A stretch of DNA of 64,000 nucleotides from Fulvivirga maritima. GTDB lineage: Bacteria; Bacteroidota; Bacteroidia; Cytophagales; Cyclobacteriaceae. The notes under the pieces were generated by a model that worked only from the letters and a program-made list of their open reading frames with translations, had not been told where the DNA came from and ran no database searches. Position numbers and translations under genes: made by a program. Position 1 is the first letter of the stretch. Each line of letters starts with the position of its first letter. Of the stretch, positions 36,205 to 45,682 are shown piece by piece. The DNA is taken from positions 371,501 to 435,500 of the forward strand of contig NZ_CP089980.1 of NCBI RefSeq assembly GCF_021389955.1, in the 5' to 3' direction.

Positions 36205-37998
36205 TTAATGAGTTACTATCAATCGTTGAGTTCCATATATTTTTTCACTACCTCTGAGCTGAATCAGATAAGTGCCTGATGGGTATAATGAAGTATCGAA
36301 ATTTATGGTTTGGGTCTCTCCTGCCGACACCCTCCCTTTATAGATAGTGTTAAAATTCCTTCCGAATACATCCAGAACCTCAGCCGTTACTTCATCATTC
36401 TTATCGATTTTAACATCAAAAGAAGTGATACCTGAGGTAGGATTAGGGTAGGGCAAAGAAATAGCCTGATTATCTAAATCATCATCTACTCCGCTTACCA
36501 GCCCACGGTAGGTAAAGTCAAGCGACACCACGCCCGATTCTCCATTAGGATCTCCCGCAGTACCAGTACCTGTAACTCTGATATAGACCTCTTGCCCTGT
36601 TTTAACAGGAAAATTTTCTATTCTGGACTGAACATTAATCCCGGTTTCAATATCATTATTACAAGCCAGCTGCTCTAAATTCTCATCCATAAACACGAGC
36701 AGAGTATTAAAATTTGAACCCGTAAGATCTACAGTGATAAACCCTTCTGACGGAGCCACAAAATGCCACCAAACGGAGTTAGCATTATCATAAGTGCCAC
36801 CATCAGAACAGTAAGCTAGTGTTTCCACTTCGACCTCAGGGGTAGCTCCCATATTAAAAGAACCATAGCTGCCCGATGCAGCATTAATTTCAATGGCATC
36901 AGCACGATTATCATTAGGAATGACATCTGGAACGATGTAAGGCGAAACCACTAATGAATCTTTGGCTCCTGTATTCTCCACCCCATCAATGGTAACGCCT
37001 TCCAGCGAACCATCTACGCGCTCATAGGGATATTCCGGTTGTTGCTCATTATCAACAGTATAGGCCAGCCAGAAGAAGTTATCACCTATGAGAAGGTCCT
37101 GATCTCCGGTAATTTCAAATGTATCCGACGGATTTTCTATTTCACCAAAAACTTCTGCATCTACATTTCCATCCCAGTAAGAGATAAATGACACGTCTCC
37201 GGTACTATAGATGGTCGCTTTGTCTATTTTCAAGTCACTACCAGTACCATTGGTGGTCAGTTTTAATGAAGACAGATTTGGCACTCCTTCATCTCCACTG
37301 ATTCTAACTCTAAAACCCAGAAAAGGAGTAAAAGATGATTCTGAAATTCGTATAGGTATATCGCCCTGCCAATAAATTTCTGCACTAGCAAAACCTGCTT
37401 CTTGTATAGGACGCACATAAACATTATCCAGATACCAGTCATCAGTCTGGTTGGGATCATTAGAAGCGGTCTCATGAATAAAAGCAATATAAATAGGCTG
37501 GTTAGCGTAATCAGCAAGATCAAAATACCTGGTTTCCATATACTTAGGAAATGTATTTTCATCAAAAGTAGCCAGCGTATCAAGAAAATCAGTATGATCA
37601 TTAGAAGCGGTAGAGATTAGCACATGATATTTAGTGCCATAATCTATCCCAGTATAAGTTTGGGCCGCATCAAAAATAAGAAAGTCACCCTCTGCAGGGG
37701 TTATCTGTGGTGTTATGAGCCAATCTTCATCAATCATACCCGGCATAGCCGCTTCAATACCGGCAAATGCTACTTTTTGACCGAAAAAACCATAGGTAGT
37801 AACTCCCCAATGGGCCTGTGGATCTGTTCCTCCATTTTGGTAAAAGGTCCACCCTGATGGCAGCTCCCCCATTTCAGTATTGTCAAAGCCCTCAAAAAAT
37901 GTGGTATTCTGAGAATAACTGGTTCCTGATATAAAAAGTAAAAAAGCAAAAAATGATGTTAATAGTATTTGGTGAATACTTAGGTAAAATTTTCTCAT
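36205..37998 (-). CDS. Type IX-secreted surface protein with choice-of-anchor-J-like domain
   Basis: This 597-residue protein has a signal peptide (FFAFLLFISGTSYSQ) and a MAM/choice-of-anchor-J-like domain (FFEGFDNTEMGELPSGWTFY, EDWLITPQITPAEGDFLIFD, DDWYLDNVYVRP, about 30-200). Middle beta regions follow, and a type IX secretion tail (SLPYPNPTSGITSFDVKID to YPSGTYLIQLRGSEKIYG, about 515-590). It should be secreted by the T9SS and attached to the surface. It is encoded between the ECF sigma and FecR genes, an unusual place for a structural gene. It may bind or process the substrate of the system; this is inference. Confidence 0.85.
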   Translation of the reverse strand: MRKFYLSIHQILLTSFFAFLLFISGTSYSQNTTFFEGFDNTEMGELPSGWTFYQNGGTDPQAHWGVTTYGFFGQKVAFAGIEAAMPGMIDEDWLITPQITPAEGDFLIFDAAQTYTGIDYGTKYHVLISTASNDHTDFLDTLATFDENTFPKYMETRYFDLADYANQPIYIAFIHETASNDPNQTDDWYLDNVYVRPIQEAGFASAEIYWQGDIPIRISESSFTPFLGFRVRISGDEGVPNLSSLKLTTNGTGSDLKIDKATIYSTGDVSFISYWDGNVDAEVFGEIENPSDTFEITGDQDLLIGDNFFWLAYTVDNEQQPEYPYERVDGSLEGVTIDGVENTGAKDSLVVSPYIVPDVIPNDNRADAIEINAASGSYGSFNMGATPEVEVETLAYCSDGGTYDNANSVWWHFVAPSEGFITVDLTGSNFNTLLVFMDENLEQLACNNDIETGINVQSRIENFPVKTGQEVYIRVTGTGTAGDPNGESGVVSLDFTYRGLVSGVDDDLDNQAISLPYPNPTSGITSFDVKIDKNDEVTAEVLDVFGRNFNTIYKGRVSAGETQTINFDTSLYPSGTYLIQLRGSEKIYGTQRLIVTH

Positions 37999-38066
37999 AT
38001 AATTTCCTTTAAAAAACGATCTTACTGATCATTCACTCGTACAGACCGAATAATTTCAGGGTACCC

Positions 38067-38639
38067 TTAAAAGAATTTGAAAAAAAATATCAGCAAGCCA
38101 GAAAAACTGATGAGCAGCTCTCTTAGTCTTCTTAAAGCAATACTAATCTGGGCCTCTACTGTTTTAGTGGATATGTTCAGTTCATCAGCAATAGACTTAT
38201 AGGAGAGCTCTTTTACACGACTCATTAAAAATATTTCTCTGCATCTGTGCGGCAGATTATCAATGGCTAGCATAAGCTCTGCCTCCTGCTCCGCAAGCAT
38301 AATTTTCCGCAAAACATTATCATGAGTATACTCGGGCTCATTATAATCTTGCAACTTTTTAGCGGCTACTTTATTGGTTTCAATATAATTAAGGCAGGCA
38401 TTACGAACCCCTCTATACAGATATGTCTTTAGTGTACCAGGGCTTAATGAGGGCTGCCGGGTCCATAATCTCACAAAAAAATCCTGAGTGATTTCTCGCG
38501 CCTCATCTACATCCTTTACATATTTGGTAGCAAATAAAGTAAGCGGACGGTAATAGTTATGAAAAATAAGCTCCATGGCTTTTTCATCTCCATTACTTAG
38601 CATTTGTATGAGTCGCTCTTCAGAAAATTCTTTCAACAA
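38067..38639 (-). CDS. ECF-type RNA polymerase sigma factor (FecI/RpoE-like)
   Basis: This 190-residue sigma factor has region 2 (IFHNYYRPLTLFATKYVKDV, DEAREITQDFFVRLW) and region 4 (NLPHRCREIFLMSRVKELSY, KSIADELNISTKTVEAQIS), with the hydrophobic tail LLIFFFKFF often seen in Bacteroidota members. It would direct transcription of the SusC/SusD operon when released by FecR. It is the promoter-proximal gene of the locus. Confidence 0.95.
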   Translation of the reverse strand: MLKEFSEERLIQMLSNGDEKAMELIFHNYYRPLTLFATKYVKDVDEAREITQDFFVRLWTRQPSLSPGTLKTYLYRGVRNACLNYIETNKVAAKKLQDYNEPEYTHDNVLRKIMLAEQEAELMLAIDNLPHRCREIFLMSRVKELSYKSIADELNISTKTVEAQISIALRRLRELLISFSGLLIFFFKFF

Positions 38640-38975
38640 TACTTACCTATATTCACTTCAAAACCCTAACATGTTATGGCATAAGCTCTTACACCATTTA
38701 CAAGTGGTAGACAGTAAATCTTATGGTTACCCTTAAAAGATTCCTGATTTTTTTTCATCCAACCACACACATTGCACAGTCATATATTCTTTTAAGACAC
38801 AAAAAGTAGCTTCCATGTACTTATAAAAAGTAAATTTATTTTGAAGAATATTTAAGCTATAGATTTTGATTGGCAGTAACATGAACTTTTTCCCATTAGT
38901 CTTACTCCTTTAAAATAATCATCACAGCACTTTGTCTTTTCATGAATAACTGTTGCACGTGTTAAATCACTACTT
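38640..38975. other. 336-bp divergent spacer
   Basis: This AT-rich spacer separates the sigma-factor gene (leftward) from the His-rich protein gene (rightward), so it must hold both promoters. I found no clear operator, repeat or RNA element in it. Confidence 0.5.
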
Positions 38976-39368
38976 TTGCATGACATGAAGCTGGTAAACA
39001 TCATATGGGCCATTCATTTTATGGCAGTTTCTTTATCTCCACATACTGATTTGTGTGAGCTAAGAGAATTGCCTGAAATTTTTGACCATTATCAGCAGCA
39101 CCAGGCCGATTCTTCAGAATCGTTTTTAGAGTATTTCGCTGAAGATTACCTAAGCTTTAAATCATCAGACAAGCATAATCATTCTGAAAGCGACTCATTG
39201 CCATTTCATGATCACATCAATCACTCGCATTGTTGTAATTTTACCATAACAGACAGGCCTTCCATAGCCCTTAATCAAAAAACAGAAAGAAAGCTGAGCT
39301 TACCCATTTATCAATTTTCAGCTTCTACCTCTGATCTTACCAACATATTCCAACCTCCCAAAGGTTAA
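38976..39368 (+). CDS. His-rich small protein at the head of the metal efflux operon
   Basis: This 130-residue protein has a hydrophobic start (MKLVNIIWAIHFMAVSLSPH from Met4) that could be a signal peptide. The middle is rich in His, Ser and acids (DKHNHSESDSLPFHDHINHS, then HCC), suggesting metal binding. It lies 134 bp before the RND pump gene, and small His-rich exported proteins are common at this spot in Bacteroidota efflux operons (general knowledge). It may be a periplasmic metal chaperone or sensor; the function is inferred. Confidence 0.65.
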   Translation: MHDMKLVNIIWAIHFMAVSLSPHTDLCELRELPEIFDHYQQHQADSSESFLEYFAEDYLSFKSSDKHNHSESDSLPFHDHINHSHCCNFTITDRPSIALNQKTERKLSLPIYQFSASTSDLTNIFQPPKG

Positions 39369-39502
39369 AATCACCCTTTCTTAATCCTTATTTCTAAGGA
39401 ACACATTCAATTTTATCAGTACAGATATGCGTGACACCTGCTACAAGCTGGTTTTCTATGCTATTGTGCTGATGCTATTACCTTGATTTTAATCTTAATA
39501 AC

Positions 39503-42500
39503 ATGATTAATAGTATCATTCAATTTTCTATTAAAAATAAAATTTTAATAGCCCTACTCACCCTTTCTATCGTGGGCTGGGGTTTATATTCTCTTACTAA
39601 AATACCTATAGATGCAGTGCCTGATATCACTAACAATCAGGTGCAGGTGATCACCACTTCTCAAAGCCTGGCAGCGCAGGAAGTGGAGCAATTTCTTACC
39701 TACCCGGTAGAACTGGCCATGGCTAACATACCAGGAGTAACTGAAATAAGATCTATTTCACGGTTTGGCTTATCGGTAGTTACCGTAGTGTTTGAAGAAG
39801 ATATGGGCACTTATCTTCCACGCCAATTAGTAGCTGAAAAAATCAATGAAGCCAAAGAAAATATAGGCGAAGATTTAGGCACACCACAAATGGGACCTAT
39901 CACTACGGGTTTAGGTGAAATCTATCAATATTCTTTGGAGGTAGATGATGAACATAAAAACGACTACTCTCCTGCCGACCTCCGAACTATTCAGGACTGG
40001 ATCATAAAAAGGCAGCTGAGCATGATTGAAGGCGTGGTGGAAATCAGCAGCTGGGGCGGCTTCATCAAGCAATATGAAGTGGCTATTGACCCTTCTAAAC
40101 TGAACTCTTATGGTCTTACCCTTTCTCAAGTGTATGAAGCCCTGGCCAATAACAACCAAAACAGCGGCGGTAGCTATATAGAGAAAGGCCCAAACCTCTA
40201 CTATATCAGAGGAAAAGGGCTGGCTCATACCTATGATGACATTAGAAGCATAGTAGTTGAAAAAAGAAGTGTCTCCCCTATTACCATTGGTGATATAGCT
40301 GCTGTGGGCGAAGGTCATGCCCCACGCTATGGCGCTGCTACTAAAGATGGCCGAGGAGAAACTGTAATAGGCATTGTTATGATGCTGAAAGGAGCTAACT
40401 CTGCCGCAGTAATAGATAGAGTAAAGGATCGGGTGGCAGAAATACAAAGCACCTTGCCTGAAGGCATTAGCATAAAGCCATTCCTTGATAGAACCAAGCT
40501 AGTTAACAAAACCACCAGTACGGTGGCAGAAAACCTGATTATTGGAGGCCTCATTGTGATATTGGCCTTGGTTTTCTTGCTGGGCACTTTGCGCTCAGGG
40601 CTCATTGTGGCCGCTGTCATTCCGCTGTCAATGTTATTTGCTCTGGGCATGATGAATACCTTTGGCGTATCAGCTAACCTCATGAGTTTGGGCGCGTTAG
40701 ACTTTGGTATTATAGTGGATGGGGCCGTTATTATTGTTGAATTTATGGTGGTGCTGTTAATCAAAAATTCAAATGAATTAGAACAGCTCACCAAAAGTAA
40801 AAAACAAACCCAGCTCGATAGCATAGCCAGCAACGCCTCCTCGCGAATGATGAATTCAGCCATTTTCGGGCAGATTATTATTCTCATCGTATTTATTCCT
40901 ATCCTCACCCTTACCGGAATAGAAGGCAAAACCTTCCGACCGATGGCGCTGACATTTGGCTTTGCCATTATCGGAGCCATGATTTTATGCCTTACTTATG
41001 TGCCCATGATCACTGCCAGTGGTCTATATAGTAAAAGGATCAACCGAAGAACCTGGGGCGATAAGTTTATGGAGTGGATGGAAAGAAAATATCAGCCCAT
41101 TATCAGTAGATCATTAAAAATAAAAGGCCTTATTATAACTATTGCCTTGCTTGCTCTAGCACTGGCAGTTGCATTATTTACCACATTAGGAGGCGAGTTT
41201 ATCCCTCAGTTAGACGAAGGTGATTTTGCCCTGGAAACCAGAATGGCTCCTGGCACTTCACTGGAAGAAATGACCAGGAACACCAGTAAGCTGGAATCCA
41301 TCCTGTTAGACAGCTTCCCTGAAGTAGAAACAGTGGTAACAAAAATAGGCGCCGGCGCTGTACCCACAGACCCTATGCCCGTAGAAGCGGCTGACATTAT
41401 GGTAAGCCTGAAAGAACCTGATAAATGGGTCTCCGCCGAGAGTAAACAAGAACTCGCTGAACAAATGGAAAAAGCCTTGAGCATACTGCCAGGTGTAGCA
41501 GTAGAGTTTAGTCAACCCATAGAAATGCGCTTTAATGAGCTTATGACAGGCATTAAACAAGACATTGCAGTGAAAATTTACGGTGAGGATCTCGATATTC
41601 TACAGCAAAAAGGCAATCAGGCGGCTGCCATCATTCGCCAGATTCCCGGGGCTTCAGACATTAAAGTGGAGCAAGTAACAGGCTTACCTCAGATTATCAT
41701 AGATTATAACCGGCAGCGCATAGCTGAATATGGATTGAATATTGCCGATCTCAACCATGTAGTAAGTACGGCCTTTGCTGGTGCTGGTGCAGGAAAAATT
41801 TTTGAAGGAGAAAAGCGTTTTGATTTAGTAGTGAGGCTAAAACAAAGCTCCAGAAATGATATTGCAGCTGTGAAAAACCTCTACATCCCTACCAGCAGTG
41901 GCAGCATTCCATTAAAAGAAGTAGCCGAAGTTAACTATCAGGAAGCTCCGGCTCAGATTTCCAGAGACAACACGCATCGGCGTATTGTGATTGGGGTGAA
42001 CGTAAGAAACAGAGACACCCAATCTTTAGTGCAGGACATGCAGACGCAACTTCAAAATAAACTAAAACTACCTCCTGGCTACTCTGTCACTTTTGGTGGT
42101 GAATTTGAAAACCTGCAAAGAGCACAAAGCAGACTTTCTATCGTAGTACCCATAGCGCTTGCCCTCATCTTCATCATATTATTCATTAATCTTAGATCAG
42201 TAAAACAGACCTTACTCATCTACACCGCCATTCCTTTTGCTACTGTAGGCGGTATTATTGCCTTATGGCTGAGAGATATGCCTTTTAGTATTTCCGCGGG
42301 TGTAGGCTTTATCGCACTGTTTGGTGTAGCTGTATTAAATGGATTAGTACTCATAAGCAGTTTAAATGACTTAAAAGAAGAAGGGGTGACAGACGTCAGG
42401 GAAAGAATTAAACAAGCCACTACCTCACGACTAAGGCCTATTTTCCTTACTGCGGTTACTGATATTTTAGGATTTTTACCTATGGCCATTTCCTCTTCTG

Positions 42501-43822
42501 CAGGAGCAGAGGTACAGCGCCCACTAGCCACGGTAGTAATTGGTGGACTTTTTAGCGCTACCTTGTTGACTTTAGTAGTGTTACCTGTTTTATACAGTTG
42601 GCTGGAAAAACCCATTAAATTTAGTAAGCCTGCTTTAGCTACGGTAGCCATACTGTTTTTAGCCTTTCAATCATCATATAGTCAAACGCTAAGCATAGAA
42701 GAAGCACAAAACATGGCTTTAGAAAATAACCCAGCCCTTCAGGCTTCCGCTATTGCTATTGAAAAAAGTGATCGATTACAAAAAACGGCTTTCAACCCCA
42801 GCAATACCAATGTTTTTTATGGTGTAGAAGAAAGATCCAGAGAAACGAATGGGCAGCAAGGCACTGAAAGCATAGGCTTATCTCAGCAGATAGACTTTCC
42901 TACCGCCTACATTGCTCGCTCTAAAATGCTGAAGCAACAGACCGTGGTTCAAGAAAAGGCCTATCAAATAGACCAGGCCGTATTACTCAAAAAGGTCAGC
43001 TTAGCTTATGCCCAGTGGATTAATGCATGGCAAAAAGTAGCCTTTTATAAAGAACTCGACAGCCTGTATCAAAATTTTGAAAAGGCTGCTAACATCAGGT
43101 ATGAAACCGGCGAATCATCGGGATTAGAAAGGCTCAATGCCCAAAGCAGGCGACAGGAAATCAGCCTGCTCTTATCTTCTGCAAAAGCAGATGAAACCAC
43201 AGCTTTTACGGGTTTAAACCAATTATTGAACAATAGCTTAGCTGAGAAACCAACACCTTCTACATCCATTATGAAGTTAGAATCAGCCGCACTGGGATCA
43301 TTTACTGGTAATCCATTTGTAAGCTTTCAGGAACAGAAAGTGACATTGGCAGAAAAACAGCTAAAAGCGCAGCAGTCGCAGTTGCTACCGGGGTTAAAAG
43401 GACAATACACCTTTCAAAATATGAATGGCCAAAACGGATATTATGGCTTTCAGGTAGGCGTAACCGTACCCTTATTCTTTGGAGCCCAGCACGCGAAAGT
43501 GCAAGCCTCGCAACTTGAAATAGACAGACAGAATAAACTTGTTCAAGACCAGAAATTGGCATGGAACAGCGCTCTGCAACAGGCCGCCATAAACTATGAT
43601 CAGCAGCAAAAACAACTTGAATACTATCAAAACACAGGTTTGCCGCTGAGCAAACAGCTCTTTGAAGGAGCTTCGCTTTCATTTACTTCCGGTGATATAG
43701 ATTATGTGGAATACCTGCAAAGCATAACGCAAGCCTCCACCATAAAAACCAATTGGTTTGATGCACTTCTCAAGTACAATCAATCGATTATTGAAATCAA
43801 TTTTCTCAACGGCTCAAAATAA
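39503..43822 (+). CDS. CusA/CzcA-type heavy-metal RND efflux pump fused to a TolC-like outer-membrane factor
   Basis: This 1439-residue protein has two parts. Residues 1-1040 are an HME-RND pump (opening SIIQFSIKNKILIALLTLSI, porter domains, the metal/proton TM4 motif LGALDFGIIVDGAVIIVEFM, and a second six-helix block). Residues about 1062-1439 are a CzcC/TolC-type factor (TLSIEEAQNMALENNPALQA, YGFQVGVTVPLFFGAQH, GDIDYVEYLQSITQA). Between them, KPALATVAILFLAFQSSYSQ (ending at Gln1061) resembles a signal peptide. Pump-TolC fusions of this size are known in Bacteroidota. Zn/Co/Cd or Cu/Ag is the likely substrate class. The adaptor gene follows after 6 bp. Confidence 0.93.
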   Translation: MINSIIQFSIKNKILIALLTLSIVGWGLYSLTKIPIDAVPDITNNQVQVITTSQSLAAQEVEQFLTYPVELAMANIPGVTEIRSISRFGLSVVTVVFEEDMGTYLPRQLVAEKINEAKENIGEDLGTPQMGPITTGLGEIYQYSLEVDDEHKNDYSPADLRTIQDWIIKRQLSMIEGVVEISSWGGFIKQYEVAIDPSKLNSYGLTLSQVYEALANNNQNSGGSYIEKGPNLYYIRGKGLAHTYDDIRSIVVEKRSVSPITIGDIAAVGEGHAPRYGAATKDGRGETVIGIVMMLKGANSAAVIDRVKDRVAEIQSTLPEGISIKPFLDRTKLVNKTTSTVAENLIIGGLIVILALVFLLGTLRSGLIVAAVIPLSMLFALGMMNTFGVSANLMSLGALDFGIIVDGAVIIVEFMVVLLIKNSNELEQLTKSKKQTQLDSIASNASSRMMNSAIFGQIIILIVFIPILTLTGIEGKTFRPMALTFGFAIIGAMILCLTYVPMITASGLYSKRINRRTWGDKFMEWMERKYQPIISRSLKIKGLIITIALLALALAVALFTTLGGEFIPQLDEGDFALETRMAPGTSLEEMTRNTSKLESILLDSFPEVETVVTKIGAGAVPTDPMPVEAADIMVSLKEPDKWVSAESKQELAEQMEKALSILPGVAVEFSQPIEMRFNELMTGIKQDIAVKIYGEDLDILQQKGNQAAAIIRQIPGASDIKVEQVTGLPQIIIDYNRQRIAEYGLNIADLNHVVSTAFAGAGAGKIFEGEKRFDLVVRLKQSSRNDIAAVKNLYIPTSSGSIPLKEVAEVNYQEAPAQISRDNTHRRIVIGVNVRNRDTQSLVQDMQTQLQNKLKLPPGYSVTFGGEFENLQRAQSRLSIVVPIALALIFIILFINLRSVKQTLLIYTAIPFATVGGIIALWLRDMPFSISAGVGFIALFGVAVLNGLVLISSLNDLKEEGVTDVRERIKQATTSRLRPIFLTAVTDILGFLPMAISSSAGAEVQRPLATVVIGGLFSATLLTLVVLPVLYSWLEKPIKFSKPALATVAILFLAFQSSYSQTLSIEEAQNMALENNPALQASAIAIEKSDRLQKTAFNPSNTNVFYGVEERSRETNGQQGTESIGLSQQIDFPTAYIARSKMLKQQTVVQEKAYQIDQAVLLKKVSLAYAQWINAWQKVAFYKELDSLYQNFEKAANIRYETGESSGLERLNAQSRRQEISLLLSSAKADETTAFTGLNQLLNNSLAEKPTPSTSIMKLESAALGSFTGNPFVSFQEQKVTLAEKQLKAQQSQLLPGLKGQYTFQNMNGQNGYYGFQVGVTVPLFFGAQHAKVQASQLEIDRQNKLVQDQKLAWNSALQQAAINYDQQQKQLEYYQNTGLPLSKQLFEGASLSFTSGDIDYVEYLQSITQASTIKTNWFDALLKYNQSIIEINFLNGSK

Positions 43823-43828
43823 AATATC

Positions 43829-44998
43829 ATGTTCAATAAATATATATACACCTCCGTTATAATCACCTTTTTTATGCTCATTGTCAGCTGCAATCAGCAG
43901 GCAGTGGAAGAAGAAGAACATCATGAAGAAAATCATGCTGAAGAAGGCATTTTGCTTTCTGATCCACAAATAAAGCAGGCAGGTATTAGCATTGGCTCCT
44001 TTGATTATCAGCCTTTAGGACAATCTATTGCTGCTAATGGCACCATAGAACTCCCTCCTAATAATCTGGCTAGCATCACGCCTATCATGGATGGATTTGT
44101 GGCTTCTATTCGATTTTTAGAAGGTGCAGAAGTAAAGAAGGGGCAGGCCTTGGTAACGCTTAAAAACCCCGATTATATTACCCTACAGCAGGAATACATT
44201 CAGGCGGTTAATAACTTCAATGTATTAGAAAAAGAACTGGAGCGGCAGCGCACTCTTACTCAGGCAGAGGTAGGAGCTCAGAAAAAGCTGCAACAGACAG
44301 AAGCAGATTTCAACAATGCCAAAGCCCAAAAATCAGGACTTTCCGAGAGATTGAAATATTTAGGCATCAGTCCGGCAAAAGTGGCACAGGGAAATATTCA
44401 GAACCTCATTTACCTCACCGCCCCATTTGATGGTACGGTAACTTCTGTAAATGCGCACAACGGTCAGCATGTAAAAGCGGGAGAACCCATTATGGAATTA
44501 ATTAACCGAGACCATATGCACCTGGAGTTACAGCTTTTCCAGAAGGACATTCATAAAGTAAAAGAAGGGCAAAAAATAATATTTAAAGTACCGGCTTTTG
44601 AAAACAACAAGCAGTATGAAGGAGAGGTATCCTTAGTAGGAAAAAACATGAACCCCAAAACCAAGACCATAAGGGTACACGGTCACTTCCATGAAGAGTT
44701 TGACCTGATAGCCGGACTCTATGTAGAAGCCAACATATTACAAGACACCAGCAAGGTGAAGGTATTGCCAGATGAAGCCGTCATTCAAAATGATGGGCAG
44801 TACTATTACTTTACTGAAAGTGGAAAAGAAAATAGCAAAACACTATTCTCTAAAAATCTTTTCACTCCCGGCACCATTTCCTCATATTTCACTGAAATAA
44901 AGGTATTTAACCAAGAGTCTGACACTACTAAAATTGTTAAATCCGGGAGTTTCTATTTAAAATCAGAAATGAATAAAGGTGAAGGTGGCCACCATTAA
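43829..44998 (+). CDS. CzcB/CusB-type RND adaptor (membrane fusion protein), lipoprotein
   Basis: This 389-residue protein starts with a lipoprotein signal (IITFFMLIVSC) followed by a His/Glu-rich stretch (VEEEEHHEENHAEEG) that may bind metal. The MFP body has the lipoyl-like halves (DGFVASIRFLEGAEVKKGQA and TAPFDGTVTSVNAHNGQHVK), a coiled-coil hairpin (EYIQAVNNFNVLEKELERQR) and the beta-barrel (GEVSLVGKNMNPKTKTIRVH). It links the RND pump to the outer-membrane factor and follows the pump gene by 6 bp. A hairpin at 45007-45039 closes the operon. Confidence 0.92.
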   Translation: MFNKYIYTSVIITFFMLIVSCNQQAVEEEEHHEENHAEEGILLSDPQIKQAGISIGSFDYQPLGQSIAANGTIELPPNNLASITPIMDGFVASIRFLEGAEVKKGQALVTLKNPDYITLQQEYIQAVNNFNVLEKELERQRTLTQAEVGAQKKLQQTEADFNNAKAQKSGLSERLKYLGISPAKVAQGNIQNLIYLTAPFDGTVTSVNAHNGQHVKAGEPIMELINRDHMHLELQLFQKDIHKVKEGQKIIFKVPAFENNKQYEGEVSLVGKNMNPKTKTIRVHGHFHEEFDLIAGLYVEANILQDTSKVKVLPDEAVIQNDGQYYYFTESGKENSKTLFSKNLFTPGTISSYFTEIKVFNQESDTTKIVKSGSFYLKSEMNKGEGGHH

Positions 44999-45006
44999 TC
45001 AACCAA

Positions 45007-45039
45007 ACGATGGAGGTAATTTTGATGCCTCCATCGTTA
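45007..45039. terminator. Strong hairpin after the efflux operon
   Basis: AACGATGGAGG and CCTCCATCGTT form an 11-bp perfect stem with an 11-nt loop, 8 bp after the adaptor stop codon. No T run follows, so termination is plausible but not classic. Confidence 0.55.
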
Positions 45040-45230
45040 ACAAAATACCTTAAAATTGTTACGTTCATTAAATCAAGCATTTATGGTTTGTGGCTTCATG
45101 CACCACTTAAAGAGCTGAATTTTATTTTAAAAAATCACCCTCAGTTCATCCATAAAAAGCCTGACTTTTCTCATTTTTTTGGCCGTCATCCTGATGTACT
45201 TTTCTTCTCCAAACGCAAGCATTAGGGGTC

Positions 45231-45680
45231 ATGAATTATTCCGAATTTACAGTAACTACACAAGAAGTTCCTGGCGAGATTAGTCTCTGCCTCACCATTA
45301 CAGGCTGCCCTATTCACTGTAAAGGCTGTCATTCTCCATATTTATGGAAACCGGGCAGTGGCCAGCCGCTTACAGATCGGCTGTATCATGAGCTGCTAGA
45401 GCGCTACAAAGGCCAGGCTAGCTGTGTACTTTTTATGGGCGGAGAGTGGCATCCTATAGAGTTAGCACATAAGCTGGAACAGGCCAAAAGCATGGGCTAC
45501 AACACCTGTTTATATACCGGAAAAGATAAACTGGATAGCCAAATCACAAGACAACTCACCTGGGTAAAATACGGTCCCTGGAAAAGCGAAAAAGGCGGAC
45601 TAGACTCCCCTGATACCAATCAGCGTTTCATTAAAGTGGCTACTAACGAATTACTGAATCACCTATTCATAAAAAAATAA
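45231..45680 (+). CDS. nrdG: Anaerobic ribonucleoside-triphosphate reductase activating protein (NrdG), radical SAM
   Basis: NrdG installs the glycyl radical on NrdD using S-adenosylmethionine and a 4Fe-4S cluster. The 149-residue protein has the cluster motif CPIHCKGC (Cys26, Cys30, Cys33) in LTITGCPIHCKGCHSPYLW, and CVLFMGGEWHPIELAHKLEQ, the usual GGE block. The length is normal for NrdG. It precedes nrdD by 2 bp, the reverse of the E. coli order. The 230-bp leader has no recognised NrdR or FNR site. Confidence 0.95.
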   Translation: MNYSEFTVTTQEVPGEISLCLTITGCPIHCKGCHSPYLWKPGSGQPLTDRLYHELLERYKGQASCVLFMGGEWHPIELAHKLEQAKSMGYNTCLYTGKDKLDSQITRQLTWVKYGPWKSEKGGLDSPDTNQRFIKVATNELLNHLFIKK

Positions 45681-45682
45681 AA

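Noticed and set aside
43781-43790. CAATCGATTA inside the RND-TolC fusion gene
   Set aside because: It is coding sequence near the gene end and lacks the outer TG/CA bases of the operator.
45010-45225. 71-codon frame before nrdG
   Set aside because: It begins inside the hairpin that closes the efflux operon, has no family features and is more likely the nrdG leader.
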